DNA of 64,000 bases from Acridotheres tristis (taxonomy: Eukaryota; Chordata; Aves; Passeriformes; Sturnidae). This document shows, in pieces, positions 48,401 through 61,500 of this stretch. Numbering within the stretch: the stretch's first letter is position 1; the number at the start of each line of letters is the position of its first letter. The stretch is from NCBI GenBank assembly GCA_037013685.1, contig CM072893.1:20479736-20543735 (forward strand), read 5' to 3'. The translations under genes were made by a program, and so were the position numbers. Under the pieces are notes generated by a model, which did not search any database, was not told the origin of the DNA, and saw only the letters and a program-made list of their open reading frames with translations.

Positions 48401-51400
48401 GAAATATGGAAACTCACTCATTTTCAATCAAATTCAAAATTGATTGCTTTCCCTTTAACCTTGCACACTTCCTAATTTTATTCTGAGCTCTTGTACATTC
48501 CCTTCCCTGGAGATATTTCTCTTGCAGATATATTAATGTAATCAGTTAGATAACAATTTATATGTTTCAGGTGCAAGTTGTTTTTGAATACAAAAATAAT
48601 TAAATTACTTTTCTTTGGGGAACTCAAGGGCTGCTTATTCACTTGGGAATTGTGGTAAAAATTATTGAACAAACATTTTTATCATTGTCAAAACAAGTTT
48701 CATTTTCATTATACTAAGTTATCTTGAAACCAATATTTAGTATAACACTTGAGTGACTAGCTCATTGTTACTTAGATAGCCCAGTGATAGGCACCTCAGA
48801 AAGAACAAAAATAGGTAGTAGACTAAACTCTAAGTGGCAAACATTCTCAGTCTCCTCCTCCTTTGCTATGAATACAACTGAAAATCTTCACATTGGTGGT
48901 AATCTCTTAATGGGCTTGAGCTCTTTATCTTGGCTATGAATTAATTATTGATTTTTCAACTGCAAATACGAGCCTGCCATGCAGACACTTATGGCTACAG
49001 AAAGAGTGCTCATCTGATGTGAACCAGTGGACAGAGGAATATTGTACGTCAGCAACTGATCCTTAAAATGAATAAAATGTCACTTAAATATTGTAAAAAC
49101 AACAAACAAAAACCCATTTGATTTTTACTGTTGCAAATGGAACACTGTGCCAACTTTGCTCTGCATAACAAGTCTCAAAAAGCTCTCCTGGGAATGTTTA
49201 TATTGTGTTTCTATCCAGACTTCATATTTGCTTTGAATTGTGACAACAGTTTGACCGTTTTCATGTTAAAAGTTTCCTGCCTTTGTCATGAAAGGCGCTT
49301 TTCATCAATACAGACAAGAGTCATAACAGGAACTCAGGAATACTGCTGCAAGCTTTATGAGCACCTGCCTGGAAGGGCTTGAGCCCCAGTGCCACCCCTA
49401 CACTCACGAAATGCCCCTGAAAGAGAGCAGAGAGCACCCAGGACAAATCCTGGATCTGCTGCTGCCCCCGGGGAGGGGCAAGGGCTGAGCAGGAGGCACC
49501 ACCTGGGTCTGCAAGTGGTGGGACAAAGGGACATGGGAAGGACAGGAGGGCTTGGAGAGGGAATCTGAGCGCAAGGACGGCACAGAAAGGGCTCTGCCAA
49601 CATGCTCATGGAGATGTCTGCCTCACACCCTAGCCAATTTTGGTCAGCATTTACAGTTATGAACGTGGTTCTTTCAAATATAATCTGAGAGAGGATTTCA
49701 GAATGGACTCTAACTGTCCTGCTAATCTTAACTGCACATTTCAGAGCCACTGAGAATGCCACAGAAATGCTGATAACATTAAGCTAGCTATGCTATCAGT
49801 TACAAAAATATGCACATGTTTAAAAATTTGGGGGGAAATATTATTCAGTTCTAGTATGACAGAATAAGAACTTTGGCAGGTGTGCTCAGATCCTTCTGCA
49901 GTGTCAAAAGCAAGCAGTACAAAGCATTTTAAAGAAGTTTTTAAGTATCTCAATACACATACACTTGTATGCATAAATGGAAAAATCTTGGAAATTAAGA
50001 ACTCGCACACATACTTGCATATCAGTTTGTGTTTTGATTTTTTACATTGAACACTGCAGAGCAGTTTGCTGCTTCCACACATACCCCCTAAGTCAAGTAA
50101 ACTATGCATGTCCCAGTACCTTGAAATATATTGACTTCCCCTTACGGAAAATTCTACTTGAAAGATAAGACCACACACAAGACTGAAATAATACTGGTCA
50201 GGCAGAAGTCAGTGTGTTTGACTAGAAGAATTAGTTACCTTAAAATTCCATTGCAATGAAGAGAAATCAGAAAGTATGATTGGCCTTTTAAGCTGCTTTA
50301 GTTGAGTAACGAAGAGACTGAACTTCCTTTTTTTTTCAAAGTGTAGTCAAACAGTGATTATGCAAAGTGTACGATTCTAAACAGCCAATTAAGCAGCAAA
50401 CCCAACTCTTTACAGCTGAATAAACTGCTTAAAGAAAGAGGAAAAAAAGAAAGAAGGGGGAAAAAAGCCAGAAAATCTGTGTCTTGTGTACAAGCTTTTT
50501 AAAAATCATCAGTTTCTCTAGCAATTCATCTCTCCATAGTACCTGTGCAAAAACCAACGATCTACAGGATTCAGTGTATTTTCCTGCCTGAAGCTCCCAG
50601 GGGAGACACTGTTTCTTAATCAAGAAAGTAAACCATCAAGAAGGTAAAAGAATAATGCAAACTACTGTGATACAACTCAGCTTTCCAGTATCTTTGTTCA
50701 GGACGTCACACCAAAGAAACGAGAGCATCTCAAACTTTTCCAAAGGTCATTTTAACATGATCTATGAGCTGTGTGTACTTTCTTTCCATCATATAAGTAC
50801 AGAAAGAGGAACAAAATATAAGAATAAGTTCGAATAATATCCACATACTTTGGGAGACATGGCAGGCTCTCCTAAAAACTCCAAGTAAAAAAACTGTAAG
50901 TAAATTTTGAACTTTTTCCTTGGAGTAGACTAGACTTCTAGGACCATGTAATTCCACTGGGCTTAAAGAACTATTCAGCACAGTGAAAAAGCATACTCCA
51001 AAACTGATGCATTTGTCTATGTTTCCTATGCAGTGACCTTTATAATGTTATCATAGTCATATCCTGGCAAAGCCAAGAGTAGTGGCAGGCTTTGTTTTCA
51101 ATGCCTACTTGAAAAGTCCTGGGATTCTCTGGACGTTGATCAGTCGAGTGTAATTTCTTTAAACTTCAGCAGAAAGCTACCAACTGTCATCTTGTAGCAC
51201 TTTTTCTGAAACCTGAAGAGGACCTGAAGTGAATCAATTCTTGGTCAAGCACCACATTAGTCCGTCACACAAGGTCAGTCCCTCAACAGCCTCACTGAAT
51301 GCCTTTGGCTGCTCACTGTGCACACTAATGGACACACTTCACTATGAGAAAACAGCCATCACTACCCAGCACCCGTTGCAGCAGGAATAGCATTTGCAGT

Positions 51401-51744
51401 ACTTTCTTTTTGATCACATTGGACTGTTTCTTTCCAGCTACCATCATTGCAGGCAGTTGTGCTCAGAGCTGAACAAAAGCTAGCAAGCGTCACACACCAA
51501 AAACTCTTACTGCTCTCTCTTATTCTATGGGGAACACTTATTAATATCGTGTCTGGATTAGGATACTTAGTTACTAAACCCATTTTATCAATTTCATCTT
51601 CAACATTTGTTTAAACCTTTTCTCCACATTTACATTTGTTTAATGGTGCACCATTTTATGATGCAGGTCATCTGTTGCTGTTTGGATATATAAACTTCTA
51701 AACAAACAAAAAAAAAGTAATTCTGAAAAAATTCTTCCGTAATT
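42433..51744. other. Intergenic region, no gene established
   Basis: Mostly AT-rich DNA. GC-richer patches lie at about 45540-45900, 47860-48080 and 49380-49600; none encodes a recognisable protein. A homeodomain-motif cluster near 48890-48970 is listed separately. I see no classifiable transposon. Confidence 0.5.
48890..48970. other. Candidate regulatory cluster (GATA and homeodomain motifs)
   Basis: The segment contains TTTATCTTGG (a GATA-type core on the opposite strand) followed by GAATTAATTATTGATTTTTC, with overlapping TAATTA and TTGATTT sites. This is seen motif density; enhancer function is an inference. Confidence 0.25.
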
Positions 51745-51762
51745 AAAAAAAAAAAAAAAAAA
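51745..51762. repeat. Poly(A) run
   Basis: Eighteen consecutive A on the plus strand, followed by a short purine stretch. No retrocopy is recognisable upstream of it. Confidence 0.9.
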
Positions 51763-54700
51763 GAAGAGAGAGACAACTCAATGCTTTTCCCATCTTTTAT
51801 GACAGAAATAGCACTTTGAATAATGGGCACTATTGCTAGATCTTTGCCTTAGCAGCTAGGAATGCTGATTCAAGTACTTTCCTTATATTATCCTATTATC
51901 TGTGAGTGAGGTCTTCAACAGCACAGAAAACTATGTGAGACATTCTTGATACTCTATTTAACTTACTTTACTATGTCTCCAAGGTGTTAAGTGAAGTCTG
52001 TCACTGTCCCAGAAAAGTTCCTTAACTCTGTGGCTTTCACAAACTTATATAACCCGTTTATCTTCCAATTCACCTGAGGATTACAGAAAACCTCAGCTGA
52101 GTCACAGCTTTTAATGAGCTTACCCAGGGCACAGGGCTGAGATACCGGGATTGCTCCTCCTGTGCAAGGCCATGGCTCAGACAGGGACACAGAGACAACT
52201 GTGCCAGAGCACGAACCAGACCTGCTGCCCTTCCACCTCTAGCAGGACAGCCAGGAAAAGGCTGATACTAAATGATTTGTGTGTTTCATTGTTTCCTAAA
52301 TATGGTGGATCACTGAATTTCAGCTAACTCACAACATCAAATTTTCACTGTGCTGAAGGTTAAGATGCACAATTAACAAACATTCTGAGGTTATGAGCCT
52401 CAAAGAGCTTGTTCAGGTTACCTACCATTACCTGGAGAAGCTTCGTTGAAAATGAGATTTCCCAGCAAATTTAAGCTAACCTGAATGCGTGCCGTGACTG
52501 AAAGATGCAGCCCTGTACCTGCTCAGCAGAGTGCTCTTAGTGTGCTGCTTCTGAGTATGAGCAGCCAGGAAACCATGCAGCCTGTTAGCTCAGGGAACTT
52601 CTGCTGAAAATTAACCTGAAAAAATACAAATAAAGTGGTTAGTTTTCACTAGCACGAGCTTTCATAAAGCGTGTGGGAACAATGACAGGGAAGAAAATGG
52701 CCAGAAAAACTATTTTGGCTGCAACTTCTTAAAGGAATGGTGGTACCATCAGGAGGGACTGAGAGCCATGCCAGGGCTTAGTGGGAACTCTGCAATGATT
52801 TAAAACTGGGCTGTTTTGAAATACTATGTTTGCCCTATGTTTCTATGCTGCCTCCTGCTGAGGATGCTAAAGAGCTCAGCAAAGCTCACAAACAGCTCCT
52901 TGGTAGGTATTATCACTCCTGTTTTACAGGATTGAGGATGTGGACAGAGCTTGGATCCTTTGCCTGAAGCAAAAATCAAGTTAGTGGAAGGGAGATAGAA
53001 AAACAAAGCCACTGATCCTTGATGCCCACCACTATGTTAATTAATAAATCGATTGTGACCAACATGCAGAACATTAAGAAATGCCCCCTGAGCATTTACT
53101 AGCAGGTTAGGCAAATGAGCAGCTGTGTAGCCACAGCAGTGCTTGCTCTGCTGCACAGGCAGGGAGAGCAGAGCACACGGGAGCAGCACCCCTGGGGCTC
53201 TGCACCCTCCCTGAGGAGGCACCCTGTGAGTCTGGGGAGAGCAAACAAGGGTAGGCAACCCAGGAAAGGCACAAGGTGGGATTTAGACGTGAATATAACC
53301 CCAAGGTTCTAACGTCAGTTTCACATCTTGAGGGTGCAGAGTGTCGGCTGGTCTTAACTTTGTCCTGCCCATGGTGGGGCTCTGCACCCTCCACAGCATC
53401 TTGCTGGTCACAAGATACAGGAGGGAGCCACTGCTTTGTCATCTCTGACAAGTCAAGAGGAGTGTGCATAGTCCGGTGTGGCTGGTGTTAAGTTATACCA
53501 CTCCCAGCTGGGAAAACAACTACTGCTATAACGCTACTGAAAGAGGAGGAAGTATTTTATTCTATTCCCTTTTACAAACATAAATTACATAAGGGTACAA
53601 AAATCTTTGTCATTGCTTTAAAGCCCGTATGAAGCCTTGCAGAAACATATATTGCAACAGAGAAAGCAATACTTTACTGCTCTGTATAGAGCGATAAAAA
53701 TCAGATTAACACCCACTTTATCATAGTTTCTGAGCCTGTACTTCTGCCTTTCCTTCACACCACTTTGTATTGACATGAAAGATGGCACACACTGTGGGGT
53801 AATGGATATTCAGATCAGGAGTTGCTAGTTGGCTGTTAAGTATTTTTATCTTGTGGCTTTATAGCCTCCCCTACAACAAGCAAACAAGATGCTTCTGCCC
53901 TTGAGTCCTTGAAGGTTGCAGAGTTAGCATGGCCCCTTGAGGTGACACCACAGAGGTAATGAGAGCTGATGTGCACAAAGCAACTGGGTCCACTGAGTAA
54001 GATTGGTATGTTCTAATTCATTTTCACCTGTCTTAAGTACTAATAGTGGTGCTTGTAAGTATTTTTTCTCTTTGCAGAAGTCGTCTTAACATTCTAATGT
54101 ACAAAATTCGGTTTTCATCTCTCAAAAATTTCCAGCTGAGGACTCAGTTGTTTATAATACATGCTTAATTAAAAAAAAAAAAAAGTCTAAACTATTCTTA
54201 CAGCTAGTTCCAAATATGCCGTATTTCATTCTTCCAGACTTTGGGCAATGTCTACTGTTCATTTTTGAAAAAAATATCACACGCAAAACGGGCAGAACTG
54301 AGGCAATGAAACTTATAAATGTGTAATGCAGCTCCTTCCCCTAACAGTGGGGGCAGATTTAATTTCCCTGGCATTGACCCTCTGCTGTGTGTATGAGCAG
54401 GCAGGCCTTTCCCCATCTGACCACTGCTGCCCACCTCAACACATCTTAGATACCTCATCTCACCAGTTTTCTATCTGATGCTATGGGAGGGGTTGTTTTT
54501 TCTCCTCACAAGCATTTCTAACCGCTAATGGAAATGGTTTATTGACCCAGAAAGAACTCATCAGCATCAGGTTTTTCTGTGAGGACCTTGCAGCAGGACA
54601 GCAGTAATGGCAGCCACAGGGGATGGGGACACTGCCACACAACAAACCTGAGAGCTCACATTGCTTCAGGGTCTCTTTGTGTCCAGCTCATCCCCAGGGG

Positions 54701-56331
54701 CTCACACTCTCTGCAGTTGTTCTTGTTCTGCCTTGGCAGAGCCCAGGAGTGGCAGCAGTGACAAGGATGGGACAGAAGCTCTTTGGAGGAGAAGAGTACC
54801 CTGTGTCCTGGCAGACATCAGTTCAGTTCTTCACCACTTCCCAGGCTCCAGGGGAACACCAGTCTGGAGATCTTAATCTTAAGGAAGCATCTGGATGTCC
54901 AGTTTTACTGCTTTTCCCAACTAGCTAGCATGCCAAGTGCTTCCTGTCAGTTCCTACACCAGGATGTGCATGAAACTGACCCATGACACTTAGACAAGAT
55001 AAAGGCATAAAAGGGAGCAGAGCAATGTCTGAAACCATTCACTGGGCATGGATTGCAATCTAAAGTGATGTACATTAGGAAAGCTTTTCTAGACAGAAAC
55101 AGGAGCTGAAAATGTAGGTTCCAACATCTCATCAGTGCCACAGAGTTTAGCAGCTTCTCTTTAAGTTTCCCTCTGCATAATGCCCCAGACACAGACATTA
55201 GCAAACATTGAGAGACAAGTGACAATAATAAATAACCTGTATTAATCGTGGAACTTTATAAAATAAAATAAACACTGTAACAGTAATAATTTCCTGTGTC
55301 ATTTTATCCTCTGAACTTTCTGGAGTTGGTTGAACTGGCATTTAACAGATATTTGCTACAGCTTGATTTCAGATGCATCCACACAGATTCAGAATAAACA
55401 ACATAGAAACAGTTCAGGAACTTTGAGCTTCCACTACCATGACCAAGAGCAGAACATAACCCAGTGAAGGACATCCTGAGGCCAGACTTGGGAAATGCTT
55501 AGAAGATCCAACACAACCAAACTCTTTCAGGCAGGAGTGCCATACTATAAACAACATATTAAAGGCAACTTCCTAAAACCTTTCCTGGAAAGAAATTTCT
55601 GTCATAGTTCAAGGCATTTCCCTGACATTTTCATCTTTGTTCTTTCAATCTTTGATAGTGTGGGAAGGAAATCAGAGAGCTTGTGGATATTGCTGCTACC
55701 CTTCAATTCTACTGATAATAGTTGTGGAAACATACACATAAGAATAACTTCCTGAATGAAACAATATTTAGCGCATATAGAAGCCTTTGTTCTTGCTGCC
55801 TGGAGAATATACAGTTCTACATAATCACAGTGACTTTTACATGACCACTAGCATGGGTGAATGCTCTCTTTGAAAAAAGAAGCAGCCAATTCAGGTGGGT
55901 TTTTCCACAAAGAAGGGACAAACAGATACGTGCTAGCTCCATTTTTCTTAAGCCAGTTTTATCATAACAGGAAGTATTACTCATTTAAAAATTGATGTTG
56001 AATTATTTTACAAAAAACCTATGATAGACAGTGGACAGAACTTTCCCCTTTTATTTTAATACCTTGAACGGATTGTTCAAAAGAAGCCATCAGTGTGTCA
56101 CTAGCTGAAACACATTCAGTCATTGGACTGAAGACATAGGGGTTTTATAATCCTGACCTTACAATTACAGAGAATCTACATGTTTGTGGTTTTTTTTTTA
56201 CTTGGACATAAAAAGAAGATAAATTTATGACAAATCTACCTGTCACAGCAAGATGCTAAAAAATACCAAGCAGTTAAATTTTCCCTGGTGTTTAGACTTT
56301 CTAATTTTGTAAGACAGTAATAACTAGGGAA
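51763..56331. other. Intergenic region, no gene established
   Basis: AT-rich DNA with GC-richer patches at about 53110-53470 and 54580-54900 whose open frames show no recognisable protein. An A run of 14 is near 54171-54184. I see no classifiable transposon. Confidence 0.5.
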
Positions 56332-56430
56332 TATAAAAATGGCCATATTGGGTCAAACTGAAGCTCCACATAAATCAGTATCCCCCAGCAGATAGAACTG
56401 GATAATTAAGAAAGAGGGCAAGAACAAAAC
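56332..56430 (+). repeat. Old interspersed repeat fragment, family not assigned
   Basis: The stretch AATATAAAAATGGCCATATT, then GGGTCAAACTGAAGCTCCA and CAGTATCCCCCAGCAG, resembles a repeat that is common in turtles and crocodilians and present in birds (core of the form GGCCATAYTGGGTCARAC). The copy is decayed and its boundaries are uncertain. I am naming a resemblance, not a confirmed family. Confidence 0.4.
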
Positions 56431-58169
56431 GATGGAAAAAAAATAAAAAGGAACAAAACAGAGCAAGGTGAAATAACTTCTTACAGCTGTATACACTTAG
56501 CTACTTATTTCATCAGAAATGCTAAAGGACAAGAAGGACCCAAGCACTAGTCCTCATAGAAGGTCTCCAGAAAGCAAGGGAGCAAACTGGACCAGAAGAA
56601 GTAAATTAAGAAAAAAGACAAAACAGGTGTTCTTTATTTTTGTTTGTGGCAGGTGAGCAGTAGGATTGTCATTTCATGAAGCAAAACTCAAACCCCATAA
56701 GAAATCCTGGGGGGTATAACTTTATTAATCTTAGCTTTTCCTTCCTCTACACTGGAACATGAAGAGATTATTATATGCTCATGTTTCCCCTGTACTATAT
56801 ATTCAGCAATTTTATTTTCTAGGCTACATGATTTTGAATCTGCACATGTTAATGCACAGTGCTGTCTTTAATGCCTCTTTAATTTCAAATCAATACAAAA
56901 TTCTGATGTTACCTAATGGGTTAAAACCCACATAATTTTCCCCTTCCAAGCCAGTAAATGACACACTTATCCAAAACCTCTCAAGAGGATGATTTGAATC
57001 TGTCACTGAATGGAGACAAAGCTTATTGCTTTTTCCAAATTTTAGTATGTATGCGTACATATGTTGTATTTAAGATTAAGCACCTTTTCTTTTCTTTTTT
57101 TACTTTTGTAGAATATTTCTTTGTTTTCAAGAGGGATTTTATTAACTTTATTTCTCCTCTGGCTGGCAAAGTTAAGAGAAGTCTTTAAGTCTTTAGTTTC
57201 TTATGTCAGACATGACAAATTTCAAGTACAAAGATTTGAATTCCCCTCACTCTGCACACCTTGCATAGTTATTCACCCGAATCCAATGCCTGAATTAATA
57301 GTATCTGGTATTAATAAATTAAATACAGCAGAAATTAGACCTGCAGATTTAAATCTACATTGTTTTGAAATTCTTTATGCCTTATCAGAGAACCATAATA
57401 GACTTCTCCATGTAGCAAACCAATGTTTTATTTTGTTTATTTCAGCCTAAGATGGCAAGGACATAATCATATCTGTTTCTCCGTCCTGCCAGCTGTCTGG
57501 GTAAATAGTAAGAATTTACAAGATCAAGGCACGTGGGGAATAGCGTGTCTCAGTGTTTAATTAGAGAAGCAAAGTAAAAACAACTCTTCTGCATTAAACA
57601 CATTGGCTTTAAAATTTGAACAAACCTAAGTGATTTTTAAATTGAAGCCTATAAAGCATCCTGATGACTGCTCCTTTATTCTTTCTGAGTATATTTAAGA
57701 TTATAACCTTTATCTGTATTTATAGTTTTATTCTAAATCATAACCTAAGAATGTCTCTTCCTTTGGTTTTCTGACTGGAAGACTGAGCTGTGTTATTATT
57801 AGGATGAGACATTGCTGACAGTCAGATCTCCAGGAGGAGGCCAGGATGGCTTTGTCCACCACATAGGCAGGCAGAGATTTTATTCAGAAATTCAGTAGAG
57901 GCAGTTAGGCTAAAACCAAATACTTTTGAAGATCTCATCCTAGTCAAGCTATTTCATTCTCTGTTTTGTTCTATTAGGTTTGGGGTTTGGTACTACCCCA
58001 GACCTGCCCCATCTAAGTGGTGGTCACATAAATAATACACTGGCCAGCCACCACGGTGACCCATCAGCTAATGAGTGTGGCACCAGCAGCAGGGGTCGTG
58101 TGGGAAATCAGAGGAGACAAGAAGTGAAAAAAGAAGTTGTGTGAGTTCTTCCTGCCCTTGGTTTGCGTC
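56431..58169. other. Intergenic region with a candidate conserved block at 57090-57560
   Basis: A splice-acceptor-like TTTTTTTACTTTTGTAG at about 57094-57110 is followed by 113 codons open on the plus strand up to the TAA at 57448. The same DNA is dense in homeodomain-type motifs (GAATTAATAG, TATTAATAAATTAAAT, TGTTTAATTAGAG). I recognise no protein domain, so a conserved noncoding element is as likely as an exon. Confidence 0.35.
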
Positions 58170-58205
58170 TTTTTTTTTCTTTTTTTTTTTTTTTTTTTTT
58201 TTTTT
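58170..58205. repeat. Poly(T) run, 36 bases with one C
   Basis: Nine T, one C (58179), then 26 T on the plus strand. Read on the minus strand it is an A-rich tail following GGGTGGAAGCACC. No source gene is recognisable. Confidence 0.9.
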
Positions 58206-58498
58206 GGTGCTTCCACCCACATCATCGCCCCATTAAAGCCGTGGCCAGGGCAACCCTGAGAACTGTTTATGTGAACAGGAGCATCTTCAGCATATTAGGG
58301 GACTTCAAAGCATAACATTCACCATTTCCAGTAACAATGTTAAAACTGTGAGTTGCCCCGTTCCAGAAAAGTCAGAAAATTGAGAAAAACATATTTGTTT
58401 TACATGTCACGTAGGTTCTTAGTTGCATTATGATACTTTTCATCCTTAGCTGCACATTTTCTAATTTCTCTTTGACAGCATTACAGGGTCTTTGCTGC

Positions 58499-58520
58499 TT
58501 TTTTTTTTTTTTTTTTTTTT
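58499..58520. repeat. Poly(T) run, 22 bases
   Basis: Twenty-two T on the plus strand, in the same orientation as the run about 290 bases to the left. It creates a lysine run in a minus-strand open frame, which I therefore disregard. Confidence 0.9.
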
Positions 58521-61500
58521 AATGAAAGACCAGTTTCTCACACAGCAGCAAGAAGTAAGACTGAAAATGACCTCTAAAACCTGGTGCAATGGAGTGCACT
58601 GCGAAGAGCTGGCGACACCTCTGCTGTGTGACCCTGGGCAAGCCTGTGCCTTTTTGCTCCCTTTCCGCTGAGTAAATAGATGCCAGAGGGGCAACTCTCT
58701 GTGTACCAAGCTCACATGTGAAAGCTGCTGAGACAGTGAGATCACAGAGACCTTTGCTTTGGTGTCATCATCCTGGAAAGACAGAAGTACTAAATCAAAG
58801 GCATCAGGTCTTTCATGTGAATAAAGTGCTGATCCCACAAGCTCTGAGGCCTCTGCTGACTGGCACTGCTGAGCACAGAGGAGCTGCCTTTCCACCAGGT
58901 CAGCAAACAAAAGGTGCTGTTCCAGTGGTCCCAGAGGCTGATGCCACCTCTGCAGGTTCCCACGAGAATGTCAATCTCCACGCTAGCACAAGTGCTGATC
59001 TCAGCCTGCCATGCAGATTATTTTGTCTTGATGAAGACCCAGAAAAATGCGTTATATTAGAGATTTTGTAGCTCCAGTTGTCGAGCCTGGAGCACAGGAG
59101 GAAAAAAGCTACTTGGGCTTGTCAAGCACATACCATGGGAGTTGCTGTTGGTAGAAGGAAAGCTCTTTATCACTTTTAGCTGCACAAATAGCTCCATTTC
59201 CTAGCTGGAGGAGGACTCCTGGCACCCAGAGCATCTCTGCCCCTCCTCCTAGGCCCTGCAGGGGGGACAGGCCCTCTGAAACCCCCAAATGCTGCCACAG
59301 CATCCAGCAAAGGCAGAGCCACTGTGCCCCTGGGGACAGCGCAGAGGGCGGAAGGGTGAGCCCAGGGAAGGAAGGAGTGGGTGGACTGCAAGTATGCACA
59401 AATATGCATGCCTCTCCTCCCACCTTCTAGTGGGTCTTACTGCAGAAATTGTTTTAATTCCCCATCTTCTGCCCTTCCCAAAGCAGGAGAAACCAAAGCC
59501 CAAATCACCACTGGTCGCAGGGGAGAATTATCATAGCCTGGGGCTGGTGATGGCTGAGCACTATCAGCAGGGACAGGAAAAGAGATAAGTGGCACCTGAA
59601 TTTCTGTGTCCTGTGTCCTCAGATTTTGGACATCTCCACAGAGTATAAGCTGCCAGTGCTGGAACTATTTTTCTTTCTGTTTTGGTGGGGGGAAAATTAA
59701 TTTATGCCCATAAATTGAAAAGCACTGTTTTCAACCTCCTGAGTAGCTGACTCCACAGACTTTCCTTACCAAAATCCAGCCACCAAAGATAAATGATCAT
59801 TTAGGTCATGCAGATGCTGACATTAACTTCAATGGCATCAATCAGGGGAAAAAAAGAAAGAAAATATGCAGGATGTGTTGTACTCTTTACAAGTCAGTGA
59901 CTTGACTGTCCTTTCACTTCTGGAGACAAGGCAAAGTTCAGGCTTGACCTGAAATTCTGCCATTCATTTTGTTTAGAAAATTGCAAAAATATGCCAGTCT
60001 TCCTTAATAGACACACATATCATATTTGTAATGATGTTACTACACTGGACATGGAGGCTGTTGTGCAACTAACTCCCTAGTTATCCAAGAGAGCTTCAGC
60101 CAGTCCTGCAGGAAGCCATTCCCTGCCAGGGCAGGGGAGGGACCAAGCACCAAGGGTTTGAGCAGCCCTTCTTGCTGGTGTCACATTTGTCTTTTTTTTA
60201 TTATTTTACCGATTTGGATAGAACTAGTAAAGCTCTAATTATGTGAGCAGAGCCTGATGAAATGGAAGGTATCAGGGGAGAATCAGAACTCCCTGTCTGT
60301 TTTTAACTCCTCAGGCTGTCCCAGCAGTGCTGCAGCCCAGTCAGCAGATGGGTGACACAGCATCCTCTTCTAAACCCAGGGAAGATGGAGGTGGATTAGA
60401 AATAAGTGTTAAATATTTCTGCTGCATTTATAACAAGATATTCCCGATCTTTTGGGATCTTTTGAGCACAGGGTACCTAGCACTGGCATATCCATGTTAT
60501 ATGTAAGAGCTGGGGTGCAGGGTAATATGCTGCCCAGTCTGACAAACCTGCCTGGGTAAAAGCAAACACCTGGAGAGGGTTTTAGAGCTAGAGAATTCTC
60601 TGGAATCATCTTGTGTGGTCAGCAGGGACCACATAATTTAGTCCGTTTCAGTTTTGCCATTTTTTGTGGAAAACCTTTTTTCTCGCTACCATTGTAAAAA
60701 GGAAATTTTTAAAAATGTCCAAGCAAGGGGGATAAAAAGGTTCCTATGAAGAAGAAACTCAAAATAAGGGAAGAAATGGAAATCCAGTGATAGTTTTAAC
60801 TCCAGTTTCAGCTACCTTGACAGAAAGAATGCAGCATTTAGATAACTTTAGGCCACTTAGTCAATTTAAGCTATTTTTGTACCATTAAAACCTGATTTAC
60901 AGTGTAAAACTTATCTACTGTAATACAGGCAAATGAACTTTAGAGATCAACATGTTATAAAATTATCAAAACCAAAGGTTTTAGGCAAAAGACAACTGAC
61001 CCCTCTCCATAGCAGCACAAGTGCTACAAGAGGCAGCTGTAATGGCATAAATGGACATTTTATCAGCTTTCTGTCAGGGACTGACAAAATCATGTCAAAT
61101 GAGGCATTAAAGCTCGAGTTTTGAAAAGTGTGATAAATACCAGCTAATCTACTGACATAATATACAGTGAGTCAAATATTTAGTTTTGCATTAAATCTAA
61201 ATCCAGCATTAGAGCATTTCCTCTTGATTAAAAAGGATAAAATGTAGATGTTATTTTATGCTCCAGTTCCCACATGTAATTAATGCTCAACATTCAGAGC
61301 TCTTTCTGACATTATAAATGTGTTAGTAAACATGTCAAGGAAAGAGGGCAGGCACAAAGGAAACAAGTGCAAAATCTATATGCTTAATTCATATTCTTCC
61401 ATTTGCAGTGGCTAATATGTTATTGCAGAGACTATTTGCAGACACTTGCCCTGCCAGTGAGCAGCTAACTTCCCTGATTGCTTGTATAAACAGTCTTCCA

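Noticed and set aside
58461..58910. Minus-strand frame of 149 codons
   Set aside because: It is extended by a poly(A) run read as lysines and has no recognisable content.
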